Shown piece by piece: positions 1 through 8,905 of a stretch of 64,000 bases of DNA (position 1 is its first letter; each line of letters opens with the position of its first letter). The notes beneath the pieces are model-generated. The model ran no database searches. It was given only the letters and a program-made list of their open reading frames with translations, and was not told where the DNA came from. Both the position numbers and the translations under genes were made by a program. This DNA is from Planctomycetota bacterium (lineage in GTDB: Bacteria; Planctomycetota; UBA1135; GCA-002686595), in NCBI GenBank assembly GCA_029259635.1, contig JAJDEU010000052.1, positions 124,001 through 188,000 on the forward strand, in the 5' to 3' direction.

Positions 1-25
1 CTCTCATTCCTAATACCAGGGACAT

Positions 26-1936
26 ATGGGCGAGCAAGATATCTCCCTGAAAGCGGACAGCGATCGCATGCGTGCGTTCACGCGCGCTCTTCTCGATGAC
101 GTGCAGGCCCTCCAGGAGATGCTGGATACCGGGCGGATCGAATCGGGGATCCGGAGAATCGGCGCGGAGCAGGAGCTGTTTCTCGTGGACGACAGCATGC
201 GGCCGGCGCCGGTGGCTTTCCGGATGCTAGCGACTGAGGAGGGCAAGGAGTTCGCGCCGGAGCTGGCGCAGTTCAACCTTGAGATCAATCTGGAGCCCCA
301 CCGACTGGGGGGCGACTGCCTCTCCAAGATGGAGTCGGAGCTCAATGAAAAGATCAACGTGGTGCGCAAGCTCGCGAAGCAGTTCGAAGCCAAGGTGCTC
401 ATGACGGGGATTCTCCCGACGCTGGAGAAATCGCATCTCGGCCTGGAATATATGACGCCGATTCCACGCTTTCATCAGCTGAATCAGGTGATGAGCGATT
501 TGCGCGGAGGTGACTTCCGCACGCATATCAAGGGCGTGGATGAACTCCAAGTCTTGCACGACAACGTGATGCTCGAGGCCTGCAACACGAGCTTTCAAAT
601 CCACTTCCAAGTCGGGGGTGACGAGTTCGTCGACTTGTACAACCTGGCGCAGCTCGTCACCGCTCCGGTGATTGCAGCAGCGGTGAATTCTCCGGTCTTT
701 CTCAAACATCGCCTGTGGAAAGAGTCGCGCGTCGCGCTCTTTCAACAATCGCTCGATGTTCGTTCCGCCGCGCACACCGCGCGCGGCCGACGCGCACGCG
801 TCACCTTCGGCGACCGCTGGCTGGAGGGCTCGGTGCTCGAAATCTTCCGCGAGGATGTTGCGCGCTTCCGCAGCTTGCTCTCGACAGACGATCCCGAGAA
901 GTCGCTCGATCTGCTCGCACAGGGCATCACGCCGAAGCTCAAGGCGCTCTGTCTTCACAACGGAACGGTCTACCGCTGGAATCGTCCGTGCTATGGAGTG
1001 AAAGACAATATCCCGCACCTTCGAATCGAGAACCGCACGTTGCCCGCTGGGCCGTCGGTGGTCGATGAGGTCGCCAACGCGGCCTTCTTCTACGGATTGA
1101 TGACCGCGCTCGGGGCAGAGTACGGTGACGTGCGCAAGGTGATGAACTTCGACGATGTGAAGTCCAACTTTATGGCCGCCGCGCGTTACGGCCTCAAAGC
1201 ACAACTCAATTGGATCGACGGAAAGATGCACACGGCGGGTGGCCTGATTCTCGAGCACTTGCTCCCGCTGGCGCGTCAGGGCTTGGAAGCGCAGGAGATC
1301 GACCCCGGAGATATCGACCGCTACCTCGGCGTGCTCGAAGAGCGCGTGAACCGCATGCGGACAGGTTCGCAGTGGTTGCTCGATTCGCTCTCCACGATGG
1401 CGGGGCAGTCGACTCCCGACGAGCGCTATCGCGCTGCGACGGCGGCTATGCTGGCTCGCCAAGAAGAGGGCATACCCGTCCATGAATGGGATCTGGCTTC
1501 CCTGGCCGAAGCGCCCAACTGGCAGGACAGCTTCCGCACGGTGGCCCAAGTCATGAATACGGATGTCTTCACGGTCCACCCGGAAGATCTCGTGGACCTC
1601 GCCGCCAGTGTCATGGAGTGGGAGCACATACGTCATGTTCCCGTGGAGGATACGGACGGTCGCTTAGTGGGCTTGGTCTCGCACCGTGCTCTACTGCGCC
1701 TCTTGACGAAGACGGAAATGAGCAACGATACGGTCGCCGTACACGAGATCATGAAGCCGGACCCGGTAGCCACGACACCGGAAGCTTCCACTCTCGGAGC
1801 CATCGAGACGATGAAACGTCATCAGGTCAGCTGTCTTCCTGTCGTTCGCGACGGCATGTTGGTCGGGATTGTGACGGAAGCGGACTTTATCGAAGTGGCT
1901 GGAGCTCTATTGGAAGAGAAACTACGCGAGTCTTGA
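26..1936 (+). CDS. GCS2-family carboxylate-amine ligase fused to a CBS-domain pair
   Basis: The 636-residue product has two parts. Residues about 40-460 look like the glutamate-cysteine ligase family 2 fold: an early RIGAEQELFLVDD segment, then EINLEPHRL, and later RIENRTLPAGPSVVDEVANA. Residues about 505-636 hold two CBS motifs, one starting at VAQVMNTDVFTVHPED and one at VHEIMKPDPVATTPEA, each ending in a GLVS or GIVTEADF strand. GCS2 enzymes join an amino acid to an amine in an ATP-dependent reaction, and CBS pairs usually bind adenine nucleotides. I infer an energy-sensing ligase, but the substrate is unknown. The ATG at 26 follows a GGGA-like sequence (19-22). The stop overlaps the next gene's TTG start in a TTGA, suggesting translational coupling. 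No signal peptide is visible, so the protein is probably cytoplasmic. Confidence 0.8.
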   Translation: MGEQDISLKADSDRMRAFTRALLDDVQALQEMLDTGRIESGIRRIGAEQELFLVDDSMRPAPVAFRMLATEEGKEFAPELAQFNLEINLEPHRLGGDCLSKMESELNEKINVVRKLAKQFEAKVLMTGILPTLEKSHLGLEYMTPIPRFHQLNQVMSDLRGGDFRTHIKGVDELQVLHDNVMLEACNTSFQIHFQVGGDEFVDLYNLAQLVTAPVIAAAVNSPVFLKHRLWKESRVALFQQSLDVRSAAHTARGRRARVTFGDRWLEGSVLEIFREDVARFRSLLSTDDPEKSLDLLAQGITPKLKALCLHNGTVYRWNRPCYGVKDNIPHLRIENRTLPAGPSVVDEVANAAFFYGLMTALGAEYGDVRKVMNFDDVKSNFMAAARYGLKAQLNWIDGKMHTAGGLILEHLLPLARQGLEAQEIDPGDIDRYLGVLEERVNRMRTGSQWLLDSLSTMAGQSTPDERYRAATAAMLARQEEGIPVHEWDLASLAEAPNWQDSFRTVAQVMNTDVFTVHPEDLVDLAASVMEWEHIRHVPVEDTDGRLVGLVSHRALLRLLTKTEMSNDTVAVHEIMKPDPVATTPEASTLGAIETMKRHQVSCLPVVRDGMLVGIVTEADFIEVAGALLEEKLRES

Positions 1937-4551
1937 AAGAGCGGCGAGTCGAACAGAGCGAAGCATCCGAGTCACGCGAGATCTCCGGACGGCACCAACG
2001 GGTCATTGGTGACTATTCTCGGGGGCTGCCGGGACCGTTGTGTTTCATAACCGGCGGGATGCACGGAAACGAGCCCGCGGGTATCGAGGCCGTTTCGGTG
2101 GTGATCGGGCATCTTCGTGAGCATCAGGTTCCGCTTCGCGGAAGGGTCGTCGCGATCACGGGCAACATGCGCGCGCTTGCTCGCAAACAGCGCTACATCG
2201 AGAGCGACCTCAATCGTATCTGGCTTGAGGAGGTTCTTCTGCGCCTGCGGACGCAAGGCCCCGAAGCTGACGCGCCGGAAGAGAACGAACTGCGCGAGTT
2301 GCTCGAAGTCTTCGTTCACTATTCGAAGGACCCGAGTCTCGGCACGATCTTTATCGACCTGCACACGACTTCGGCGGGGGGCGCTCCCTTCCAGTGCATG
2401 GGCGACACGCTGCAGAACCGGCGGATTGCCTACAAGATTCCCATTCCGCTCATCCTGGGGTTGGAGGAGGTCATTCACGGCTCCTTGCTCGAGTTCGTTG
2501 GTGAGCGCGGGCACGTCGCCATTGCCATCGAAGGCGGGCAGCACGACGATCCGGTGACGGCCGAACACCACGAGGCCGCGGTATGGCAAGCCTTGGTGGC
2601 GGCCGAGATGATCGCTCAAGAGGACGTACCCAACTATGATCGGCACCGGTCGCGCTTGAAAGGCGCATCGCGTGGCGTTCCTCACGTCGTCGAAGTTCGC
2701 CACCGGCATGGTCTCGTACAGGGCGACGGATTCAAAATGCGAGCGGGCTTCTGCAACTTTCATCCCGTCCGCAAGGGCGAGCTGCTCGCGACGGACAACA
2801 AGGGTGAAATCAGAAGCCCGATGGATTGCCTGCTTCTGCTGCCTTGTTATCAGGGGCAAGGAAATGACGGCTTCTTCCTCGGCCTCGAGGTCAAGCCCTT
2901 CTGGCTCAAGCTCTCCTCCTTCTTGCGCGGCCAGCGCGCCGGCCGCTTCCTCTTGCTCCTACCCGGAGTTCGTCGCGGGGATGCGAGCCGCAATCGCCTG
3001 ATCGTCGACCGGCGCATCGCGCGCTTGTGGCCGGTCGAGATCTTCCACCTCTTCGGTTATCGCCGGTGCGAGACGAGCCCGGGCCACTTGACCTTTATTC
3101 GTCGGCGGGAATTCCCCGACCGCAAGGGTTCTTTGGCTGGTCGGTTCTTCGGACTGCTCTTGGTCTTCCTGATGGCGACCCTGGCCTGGGCTTGTAGCTC
3201 AGCGATCGAGAGCTCCGATTCGAGAGCACCCGTAATCTTGATCGTGCTCGATGCGCTTCACGCTGGCCACCTCTCTCACCTCGGCTACGAGCTCGATACG
3301 ACTCCGAATATCGACGCTCTAGCTGGCGACGGCGTCACCTTCGAGAATGCTTTCGCTCCAGCGTCCTACACGCTGGCGAGCATTCCGAGCATTCTGACCG
3401 GTCGTCATCCAGGCACTCACGGCTTGGCTCGCCCCGGCAGTGAGTTGCCGGCTGCCGAGACGACTCTGGCCGAGCTCCTCGGTGCAGCCGGCTACCGCAC
3501 TTTCGGTGCTATCGGAAACCTACAAGGCAGCTCGATGCACGCGCTCGATCAGGGCTTTGGAGTCTACGAAGAGCTCTTTCGAAGCGAAGGCGACGAGCGG
3601 AACAGGAACACTCACATTCCGTCCTCCGACGAGTTCTTGCCCGTCGTTCAATCGTGGAGTCGCGATGTCTCGGATGGGCCGCCTTTCTATTACCTGCACA
3701 TCTTAGAGCCGCACACTCCCTATGCGCCTCCTGATGAGTACCGCGAGCGCTACATCGATCCGAACTACAACGGCCGCTATAAAGACGGCGTGACGGTGAA
3801 GCTGATTTTGGAGAAGGCCGATCGCAAAGGAAAATTTGCTCGCGCCTATCATCGCGGTCCGATTCAGAGCCTCTACGACGCGAACATAGCTTGGGCAGAC
3901 CACAACATCGGTGAGCTGCTCGAGTACCTGCGGGAGAGCGGGCTGTACGACCGCTCACTGATCATCCTGACCTCCGACCACGGTGAGTCGTTTTGGCAGC
4001 ACGGACGTTGGGGACACAGCACCCAGGTCTATGACGAGATGTTGCGGGTGCCACTTGTGATTAAGCTGCCGAAAGGTGCCGGGCCGGAGGGGCTGCGCGT
4101 GGCGAGCTTGACGTCGAGCATGGACATCGTCCCGACGATTGTCGAGTTGCTGGAGCTCGCGCCGCCGCCGATGCCGATGGACGGGGTCTCCTTGGTCTCG
4201 GCGATTTTCGATTCGGATGAGTTCGAAGCGCTCAACGGTGACCGACGTTTGATTGCGCGCACGAACCACGAGATTCCGGTTCTTGCGATTCGCGGAAGTC
4301 GGCACAAGACGATCTTGACTCGTCCGAGGAACGACGGTGATTCGGTAAAAGTGGAGAGCTACGCCATTCCGACCGACCCCAACGAGGTGAACGATCTGGG
4401 CGAGACGGCGGCGGCGGCAGCCGATGTCGAGCTCCTGCTTGAGTGGGCGAAGAACTCGCGCCGGAGCGCTCCGACCGAGAGCCGTGAGCTCACGGAGGAC
4501 GAACGGGAGCTTCTCGACGCGCTCGGCTACGGAGGGGACGGCGACGAGTAG
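1933..4551 (+). CDS. Aspartoacylase/succinylglutamate desuccinylase-like domain fused to a membrane-anchored sulfatase-fold domain
   Basis: This is one uninterrupted frame of 872 residues if it starts at TTG 1933, which overlaps the upstream stop. Residues about 35-395 match the AstE/aspartoacylase zinc-peptidase-like family: GGMHGNEP supplies His44 and Glu47, and DLHTT supplies a third ligand candidate, His144. Residues about 402-424 form a hydrophobic helix preceded by Arg/Lys and ending in LAWACSS, a weak lipobox-like end. Residues about 433-872 are an alkaline-phosphatase/sulfatase fold with IVLDALHAGH at the start and SDHGESFWQHGRWGH late on. The nucleophile region reads SYTLASIPSILTGR, so the formylglycine motif C/S-x-P-x-R is absent. 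The topology predicts a cytosolic hydrolase and a periplasmic sulfatase-like domain. An in-frame TTG at 3133, behind an AAGGG, could also start a separate sulfatase, but no stop codon separates the two parts. An assembly frameshift could also produce this. Confidence 0.75.
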   Translation: MKERRVEQSEASESREISGRHQRVIGDYSRGLPGPLCFITGGMHGNEPAGIEAVSVVIGHLREHQVPLRGRVVAITGNMRALARKQRYIESDLNRIWLEEVLLRLRTQGPEADAPEENELRELLEVFVHYSKDPSLGTIFIDLHTTSAGGAPFQCMGDTLQNRRIAYKIPIPLILGLEEVIHGSLLEFVGERGHVAIAIEGGQHDDPVTAEHHEAAVWQALVAAEMIAQEDVPNYDRHRSRLKGASRGVPHVVEVRHRHGLVQGDGFKMRAGFCNFHPVRKGELLATDNKGEIRSPMDCLLLLPCYQGQGNDGFFLGLEVKPFWLKLSSFLRGQRAGRFLLLLPGVRRGDASRNRLIVDRRIARLWPVEIFHLFGYRRCETSPGHLTFIRRREFPDRKGSLAGRFFGLLLVFLMATLAWACSSAIESSDSRAPVILIVLDALHAGHLSHLGYELDTTPNIDALAGDGVTFENAFAPASYTLASIPSILTGRHPGTHGLARPGSELPAAETTLAELLGAAGYRTFGAIGNLQGSSMHALDQGFGVYEELFRSEGDERNRNTHIPSSDEFLPVVQSWSRDVSDGPPFYYLHILEPHTPYAPPDEYRERYIDPNYNGRYKDGVTVKLILEKADRKGKFARAYHRGPIQSLYDANIAWADHNIGELLEYLRESGLYDRSLIILTSDHGESFWQHGRWGHSTQVYDEMLRVPLVIKLPKGAGPEGLRVASLTSSMDIVPTIVELLELAPPPMPMDGVSLVSAIFDSDEFEALNGDRRLIARTNHEIPVLAIRGSRHKTILTRPRNDGDSVKVESYAIPTDPNEVNDLGETAAAAADVELLLEWAKNSRRSAPTESRELTEDERELLDALGYGGDGDE

Positions 4552-4587
4552 CGGCCCATCGCGCTCGTCGTTGGCAGGTTTAGTCTC

Positions 4588-5652
4588 ATGCGAGCCTTAG
4601 CGTCCTTAAACCTCATTCTCGCGCTCGCCGCGTTCTTCGGCGTTTCAGGATTCGTCCGTGAGTGGGTACCGGGTCCGGCGGCCGCAGCCTCGACGCCGAA
4701 AATGGAGCACCTCGCGGAGCATGCGGGAGAGTATGACGCCATCTTCTTGGGCTCTAGTCGCGTGTATCGACACTTCGTTCCCGCGGTAATCGATAAGAAA
4801 CTGGGCGAACTAGGTGAGCCGCTTCGGACCTTCAATCTAGGTGCGCCGGGGGCTGGATCCTTTGAAGTGGACAACCTCCTTCGAAGAGTTCTTGCGATGA
4901 AAGGGATCCGACTGCGGTTCGTGTTCATCGAACCGAGCTTGTGGGGTCCGTTCATCTTTAATGAGAATCGTGAGACGGAGCGAACGGTTGCCTGGCATAC
5001 GCTGACCGGAACTTCGCAAGCGCTTGAGGCGAGCTGGAAGATGAATTCTGATCTTCGAGTGCGCTTCGATACATGCTTTCTGCATCTGCGCTTATTGGGC
5101 TGGCATCTCTCCAACTTCGGGTTGGGGAAGCGCATCATTCGATCGTTTACGGGGAACTCTGCCACGTTCGGGATATCCAAAGAGGAAATCGCGAGTGGAT
5201 CGGGTTACTGGCCCCTTGATCTCGAGTACACGGAGGACCTGAGGCAGCGTCGGCTCAAGCTGTTAGATGACCGAAAGAGCTTCGAACTCAAGATCGCTCG
5301 GCTTCCTTACCGCGGGTCGCTTGGCGGCGCCGGGTTGAAGCGAAGCGCTAATTTGATCGAGGAACAAATTCGACTCGTGCGCAGTGCGGGGGCAGAGCCT
5401 GTCTATGTCATTCCGCCGGGAAGTGTCGGTACGCCGCTTCTCTACTCGCAGCGCAAGTTTGGGCAGCTCAATGTGCTGCTCGCATTCAATGACCCGGCCA
5501 AGTACCCAGCCTTTTACGACTACGACTTGTTCTTCGATCGCAATCATTTGAAGGCGAAGGGCGCCAAGATCTTCAGCCGAATATTCGCCGAGGAGTTTGT
5601 GAGTTGGCTGAGGGGCGGCAAACCCAAGTCCGAAGTGGACGAGGACTCTTAG
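4588..5652 (+). CDS. Exported SGNH-hydrolase-like protein
   Basis: The 354-residue product starts with a hydrophobic segment (residues about 5-24) that can act as a signal peptide or anchor. A block I-like motif IFLGSSRVYR lies near residue 52, followed by FNLGAPGAGS. Near the C-terminus FFDRNHLKAKGAKIF gives a D-x-N-H arrangement like block V of SGNH/GDSL hydrolases. That fold covers esterases and O-acetyl transferases acting on polysaccharides, and no exact substrate can be read. It begins 36 bases after the sulfatase fusion on the same strand and is probably co-transcribed, so a shared role on envelope or extracellular glycans is plausible. The residues are consistent with the fold, but similarity to a named family is not established. 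Confidence 0.6.
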   Translation: MRALASLNLILALAAFFGVSGFVREWVPGPAAAASTPKMEHLAEHAGEYDAIFLGSSRVYRHFVPAVIDKKLGELGEPLRTFNLGAPGAGSFEVDNLLRRVLAMKGIRLRFVFIEPSLWGPFIFNENRETERTVAWHTLTGTSQALEASWKMNSDLRVRFDTCFLHLRLLGWHLSNFGLGKRIIRSFTGNSATFGISKEEIASGSGYWPLDLEYTEDLRQRRLKLLDDRKSFELKIARLPYRGSLGGAGLKRSANLIEEQIRLVRSAGAEPVYVIPPGSVGTPLLYSQRKFGQLNVLLAFNDPAKYPAFYDYDLFFDRNHLKAKGAKIFSRIFAEEFVSWLRGGKPKSEVDEDS

Positions 5653-5684
5653 TTCGATGAGCGGTGGTGGCGGCGAAAGCGCTG

Positions 5685-7169
5685 CTATTGCTTGGCGAGC
5701 CACGCCAGGAATTGCCCCTCCAGAGAGCTCTTTCCCGGACGCTCCTCACTGATGGGAAAGCCGTAGATTTCCAGCAGGATGGATTCTAAATCGAGCGCCG
5801 GATTCCTTCCTTGGTCGAGCAAGATTTGGGCGAACGCTTTGGCCGACCGGCTCTTCGAGCCTCCGGCAACCGTCTGAACCCACCAAATAAAAGCGCACTT
5901 ATAAGCGCGATAGAACTCCTGGTAGTCGCCCAAGAACTTCTCCTCGGGAAGCTCCTTGGTTAGAGAGAGTTTCCCGAGGAACGGAGCGACGAGTCCGATC
6001 TTGTCCTTCGTGTCCTCCGAGAGGATTTCGAACTTTAGATTGCGCTCTTTGGCGTTCCGAACGTGATCGTTGCCGCTCTTTTGAGCTTTTTGGAGCATGT
6101 CGATGAAGTGGTCCACTCCGTAGTTCTGTCGCCAGCGGCCATCGGGGTTGTATGGAGGAAGGGTTCCGCCGCTGGGGTTTCCGCCCGGGACAAAGACGGA
6201 AAAGGACTCGGTGAAGCGAGCTCGAAGGTCACCTTCAATTCGCGTGTTCAGTTCTCCGAACTGTTCGAGGACGAGGTTCATCGCCAAGCCCGTCGATGCG
6301 AACCCAGGAAAGGATGCTTGGAAATAATTATCGAACAGCGCTTGGGTTCCGAAGTGAACCGCATGCTGTTGCATAACGGTCTCGTGTTTGTAGTTGAGCG
6401 GCAGTCCCAGCTCGAAGTCGGCCTCGCTGATCTTGGGCGAAGCGTACTGGAGCGCGATGACTTGGGTCTGTTGGACTCGGCAACCGAGCCAGGTCCCAAG
6501 GCCGTCATCCCAAAAATTGCTCTTGAGATCGGGGTAGTACCAGCCGGCGAAGCACACGAACTTCAAGAAGCGCGGACGCGTCGGCATAAACAGTATTCGA
6601 GAAGATTGCTCATGAGCGCGGTTCAACTGAACCGGTTTGCCCGTTCGCATCCAGCTCGCGAATCGGGCGAGAGCTTCGAGAGTTTTTGGCTTCGCTTTGA
6701 GTGCCGGCGCCAGGTGTGCGGGCTTCTCTTCGGAGATACTCTTGAACGACTTCGCCTTCCACCCTCCGACCCACTTCTTGAGAGCCTTGAGGTCCGAGCG
6801 AATCTGCTTGTCGTCATCGGCCTCTACCCAGGCTGCGAAGAGTTCTTGAGAGCGCAGCAACGCGAGGGCCAACTCGCGGAAGTTATCGGCGCTCTCGGGC
6901 TCGGCCAGGTCTTCGAAGGGAAAGCGAAGGTCGTAGAGGCCTAAGTCGAATCGAATGAACTCGCCCTCGAGGAGCGCCTCGAGCTCGACGCTCTCGCGCT
7001 CGGAACCAGCCAAGCCGTGATCCTCCAGGTACTGGAGCGCGAACTCCTCGTGGGGGACGACGGCGGGAGGCGCGGCGACTTTGCCTTGAGTCCATGCCCA
7101 TTCAGCGCTGAAGTTTAGGACGCTGAAATTCAGGAACAGAAAGACCAATAAGGGGGAGCTTCGCGTCAT
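5685..7169 (-). CDS. Exported protein of unknown function
   Basis: The 494-residue product has a clear N-terminal signal peptide: a short basic start (MTRSS), a hydrophobic core over about residues 6-25, and a likely cleavage site near WAWTQG. The mature part is mixed alpha/beta and rich in Trp, Phe and charged residues. It contains segments such as FVCFAGWYYPDLKSNFWDDGLGTWLGCRVQQTQ, summarised here only as aromatic-rich around residues 205-240, and PGGNPSGGTLPPYN around 352-365. I recognise no catalytic motif or family. It converges on the SGNH-like gene, which ends 32 bases away, and diverges from the small membrane protein at 7229 across a 59-base gap that must hold both promoters. Exported orphans of this size are common in planctomycete-like genomes. 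Confidence 0.6.
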   Translation of the reverse strand: MTRSSPLLVFLFLNFSVLNFSAEWAWTQGKVAAPPAVVPHEEFALQYLEDHGLAGSERESVELEALLEGEFIRFDLGLYDLRFPFEDLAEPESADNFRELALALLRSQELFAAWVEADDDKQIRSDLKALKKWVGGWKAKSFKSISEEKPAHLAPALKAKPKTLEALARFASWMRTGKPVQLNRAHEQSSRILFMPTRPRFLKFVCFAGWYYPDLKSNFWDDGLGTWLGCRVQQTQVIALQYASPKISEADFELGLPLNYKHETVMQQHAVHFGTQALFDNYFQASFPGFASTGLAMNLVLEQFGELNTRIEGDLRARFTESFSVFVPGGNPSGGTLPPYNPDGRWRQNYGVDHFIDMLQKAQKSGNDHVRNAKERNLKFEILSEDTKDKIGLVAPFLGKLSLTKELPEEKFLGDYQEFYRAYKCAFIWWVQTVAGGSKSRSAKAFAQILLDQGRNPALDLESILLEIYGFPISEERPGKSSLEGQFLAWLAKQ

Positions 7170-7228
7170 GCTTAGGAGGGCGTTGTGCGGGAAGTGGGCG
7201 AACCGGAGCTAGTATTCCAAAGAGAGCA

Positions 7229-7591
7229 ATGTCACGCGAACTCGATCAGAAAGTTGAAGAGCCCACGCCGAGACCGGTGACCTGGTCCTTTACGCCCATC
7301 GGGTCGGGGTTGATCGCCCTCACCGATATCTTGGCAACCAGCGGGGATCTCTTTGGGCCTGCGAGCTATCTCTTGATCGCGGTCCCTTTCGCAATATTAG
7401 GCGGAGCGGGAGTGTTCGTGACCGAGCTGATGGAGAGCCGCCGGGTGATGGTCTCGATCCTCAAGGCCGCCATCGCGGCATTTCTCATCGTCATTCCGCT
7501 CCCCGTTGGAGGAATCGTCGGGGCCGGGGCGTCGCTCGGACATCGCGCTCTGCGCAAGTCGGTGGATGGCGAAAGTTCGCAAGGGCGATAG
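7229..7591 (+). CDS. Small membrane protein
   Basis: The 120-residue product has a polar N-terminus of about 25 residues. Hydrophobic helices follow at about residues 50-68 (YLLIAVPFAILGGAGVFVT) and 80-105 (AAIAAFLIVIPLPVGGIVGAG), with a short weaker hydrophobic stretch before them. The tail is basic and polar. No family is recognised. The ATG at 7229 follows an AAAGAGAG purine run that could pair weakly with the ribosome. The stop lies inside a 7-bp inverted repeat (7584-7590 with 7601-7607) between this gene and the convergent aminotransferase gene. The repeat has no T-run, so terminator function is uncertain. Confidence 0.55.
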   Translation: MSRELDQKVEEPTPRPVTWSFTPIGSGLIALTDILATSGDLFGPASYLLIAVPFAILGGAGVFVTELMESRRVMVSILKAAIAAFLIVIPLPVGGIVGAGASLGHRALRKSVDGESSQGR

Positions 7592-7618
7592 GCGACAGCG
7601 TATCGCCGCCTTCCCCTG

Positions 7619-8743
7619 TCAGCTTTGGGAACTGAGGGCCGTCTTCAGCGCGCTCAGGCACAACGCGACATTCCGCGACGTCGATCCCGCTCCCATCAAT
7701 CCGATGCGCCAAACCTTGCCCTTCATCGGTCCAAGTCCGCCGCCGATCTCCAACCCGTAATTCTCAAGCAGGTGCCTGCGAACCGCACCGTCGTCCACGC
7801 CATCGGGAATCCGTACGGCCGTGAGCTGCGGCAAGCGCTCTTCTTGCGGCACGACAAGCTCGAGTCCGAGGGCTTCCAATCCGGCGCACAGCGCCTCGCC
7901 ATTTCGCTGATGCCGCTCCGCGCGCGCCTCGAGTCCCTCCTCGAGCGCCAGCCGCAAAGCCTCGTGCAATCCATACAACATATTGATCGGCGCCGTGTGA
8001 TGGTAAGCGCGTTCCGACCCCCAGTAATTCGAGATCATCGAGAGGTCGAGATACCAGCTCTGCACCTTCTTCGAACGCGCGCTCAGACGATCACTCGCCG
8101 CCTCTGAAAAACTGATGGGCGACAAACCCGGCGGACACGACAAGCACTTTTGCGTCCCCGAGTAGGCCGCATCGACACCCCAGCCGTCGAGCTTCAGTGG
8201 CGTCCCCGCGATCGACGTCACACAGTCCATCAGGAGCAGCGCGCCGACCTCGTTCGCAACCTCCCGCAACGGCGGAATCGCCTGCGACACTCCGGTCGAG
8301 GTCTCTGCATGCACGCACGCCAAGATCTTGAACGACTTGCCGGCCGCTGCTTCGCGGAACGCATCCGCCGTGAGCGCTCGACCCCATTCGCCTTCGACGC
8401 GCGTGACGACTGCCCCGCAACGCTCGGCCACGTCGACCATGCGTCCTCCAAAAACGCCGTTCACACCAATCAAGACCTCGTCGCCCGGCTCAATCAGGTT
8501 CGCGAAGCAAGTCTCCATGCCCGATGAGCCCGTCCCCGACATCGGAAAGGTCAGCTCGTTTTGGGTTCCAAAGACCTCGCGCAACATCGATCGCACTTCG
8601 TCCATCACGGTGAGAAAGTACGGATCGAGGTGCCCGACAGTCGGCTTGGCCAGAGCGCCGAGGATCGACGGTGCGACGTCCGAAGGTCCGGGACCGAGGA
8701 GGACGCGATGGGGGGGGCAGAGGGCGTTGGGAAGGGTGCTCAT
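7619..8743 (-). CDS. Serine-pyruvate / alanine-glyoxylate-type aminotransferase (class V, PLP)
   Basis: The 374-residue product has the class V aminotransferase layout. An N-terminal LLGPGPSDV loop is followed by [14 protein letters not shown] for phosphate binding, [22 protein letters not shown] with the cofactor-binding Asp, and [13 protein letters not shown] with the Schiff-base Lys. Members of this subgroup transfer an amino group from serine or alanine to glyoxylate or pyruvate. It lies downstream of aceB and aceA on the same strand, and isocitrate lyase makes glyoxylate, so conversion of glyoxylate to glycine fits the context. A strong terminator between it and aceA (8845-8883) argues for separate transcription. 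The length is normal for the family and the enzyme should be cytoplasmic. Confidence 0.88.
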   Translation of the reverse strand: MSTLPNALCPPHRVLLGPGPSDVAPSILGALAKPTVGHLDPYFLTVMDEVRSMLREVFGTQNELTFPMSGTGSSGMETCFANLIEPGDEVLIGVNGVFGGRMVDVAERCGAVVTRVEGEWGRALTADAFREAAAGKSFKILACVHAETSTGVSQAIPPLREVANEVGALLLMDCVTSIAGTPLKLDGWGVDAAYSGTQKCLSCPPGLSPISFSEAASDRLSARSKKVQSWYLDLSMISNYWGSERAYHHTAPINMLYGLHEALRLALEEGLEARAERHQRNGEALCAGLEALGLELVVPQEERLPQLTAVRIPDGVDDGAVRRHLLENYGLEIGGGLGPMKGKVWRIGLMGAGSTSRNVALCLSALKTALSSQS

Positions 8744-8844
8744 GCGGAGATGTTCACGGCCAGCCCGTCGGGCGTCAAGAGTGGCTCGCGTTCACCAGGA
8801 CGAGAGATCCCAGCGAACAGACTCTCCGCGAACTCGCCAGCTAT

Positions 8845-8883
8845 AAAAAAGCGAGCCGCCTGGTGAATCACCGGGCGGCTCGC
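8845..8883 (-). terminator. Rho-independent terminator of the aceB-aceA operon
   Basis: A perfect 10-bp stem pairs 8851-8860 with 8874-8883, and the loop can pair further (GGTG with CACC). Read on the minus strand it is followed by six U residues (A-run at 8845-8850). It starts 23 bases after the aceA stop codon and is oriented correctly to end that transcript. Confidence 0.88.
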
Positions 8884-8905
8884 GAAATCATTCGAAGGGC
8901 GCGTT

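Noticed and set aside
227-1636. Long minus-strand frame of 469 codons
   Set aside because: It lies entirely opposite the GCS2-CBS gene, has no recognisable domain and a His/Arg-rich composition typical of antisense frames in GC-rich DNA.
1486-1932. Upstream in-frame extension of the aspartoacylase-sulfatase gene
   Set aside because: It lies inside the GCS2-CBS gene in another frame and is Ser/Gly/Arg-rich with no motif. The TTG at 1933 gives a sensible start.
7584-7607. Terminator between the small membrane protein gene and the aminotransferase gene
   Set aside because: The 7-bp inverted repeat has no T-run on either strand, so function cannot be supported.
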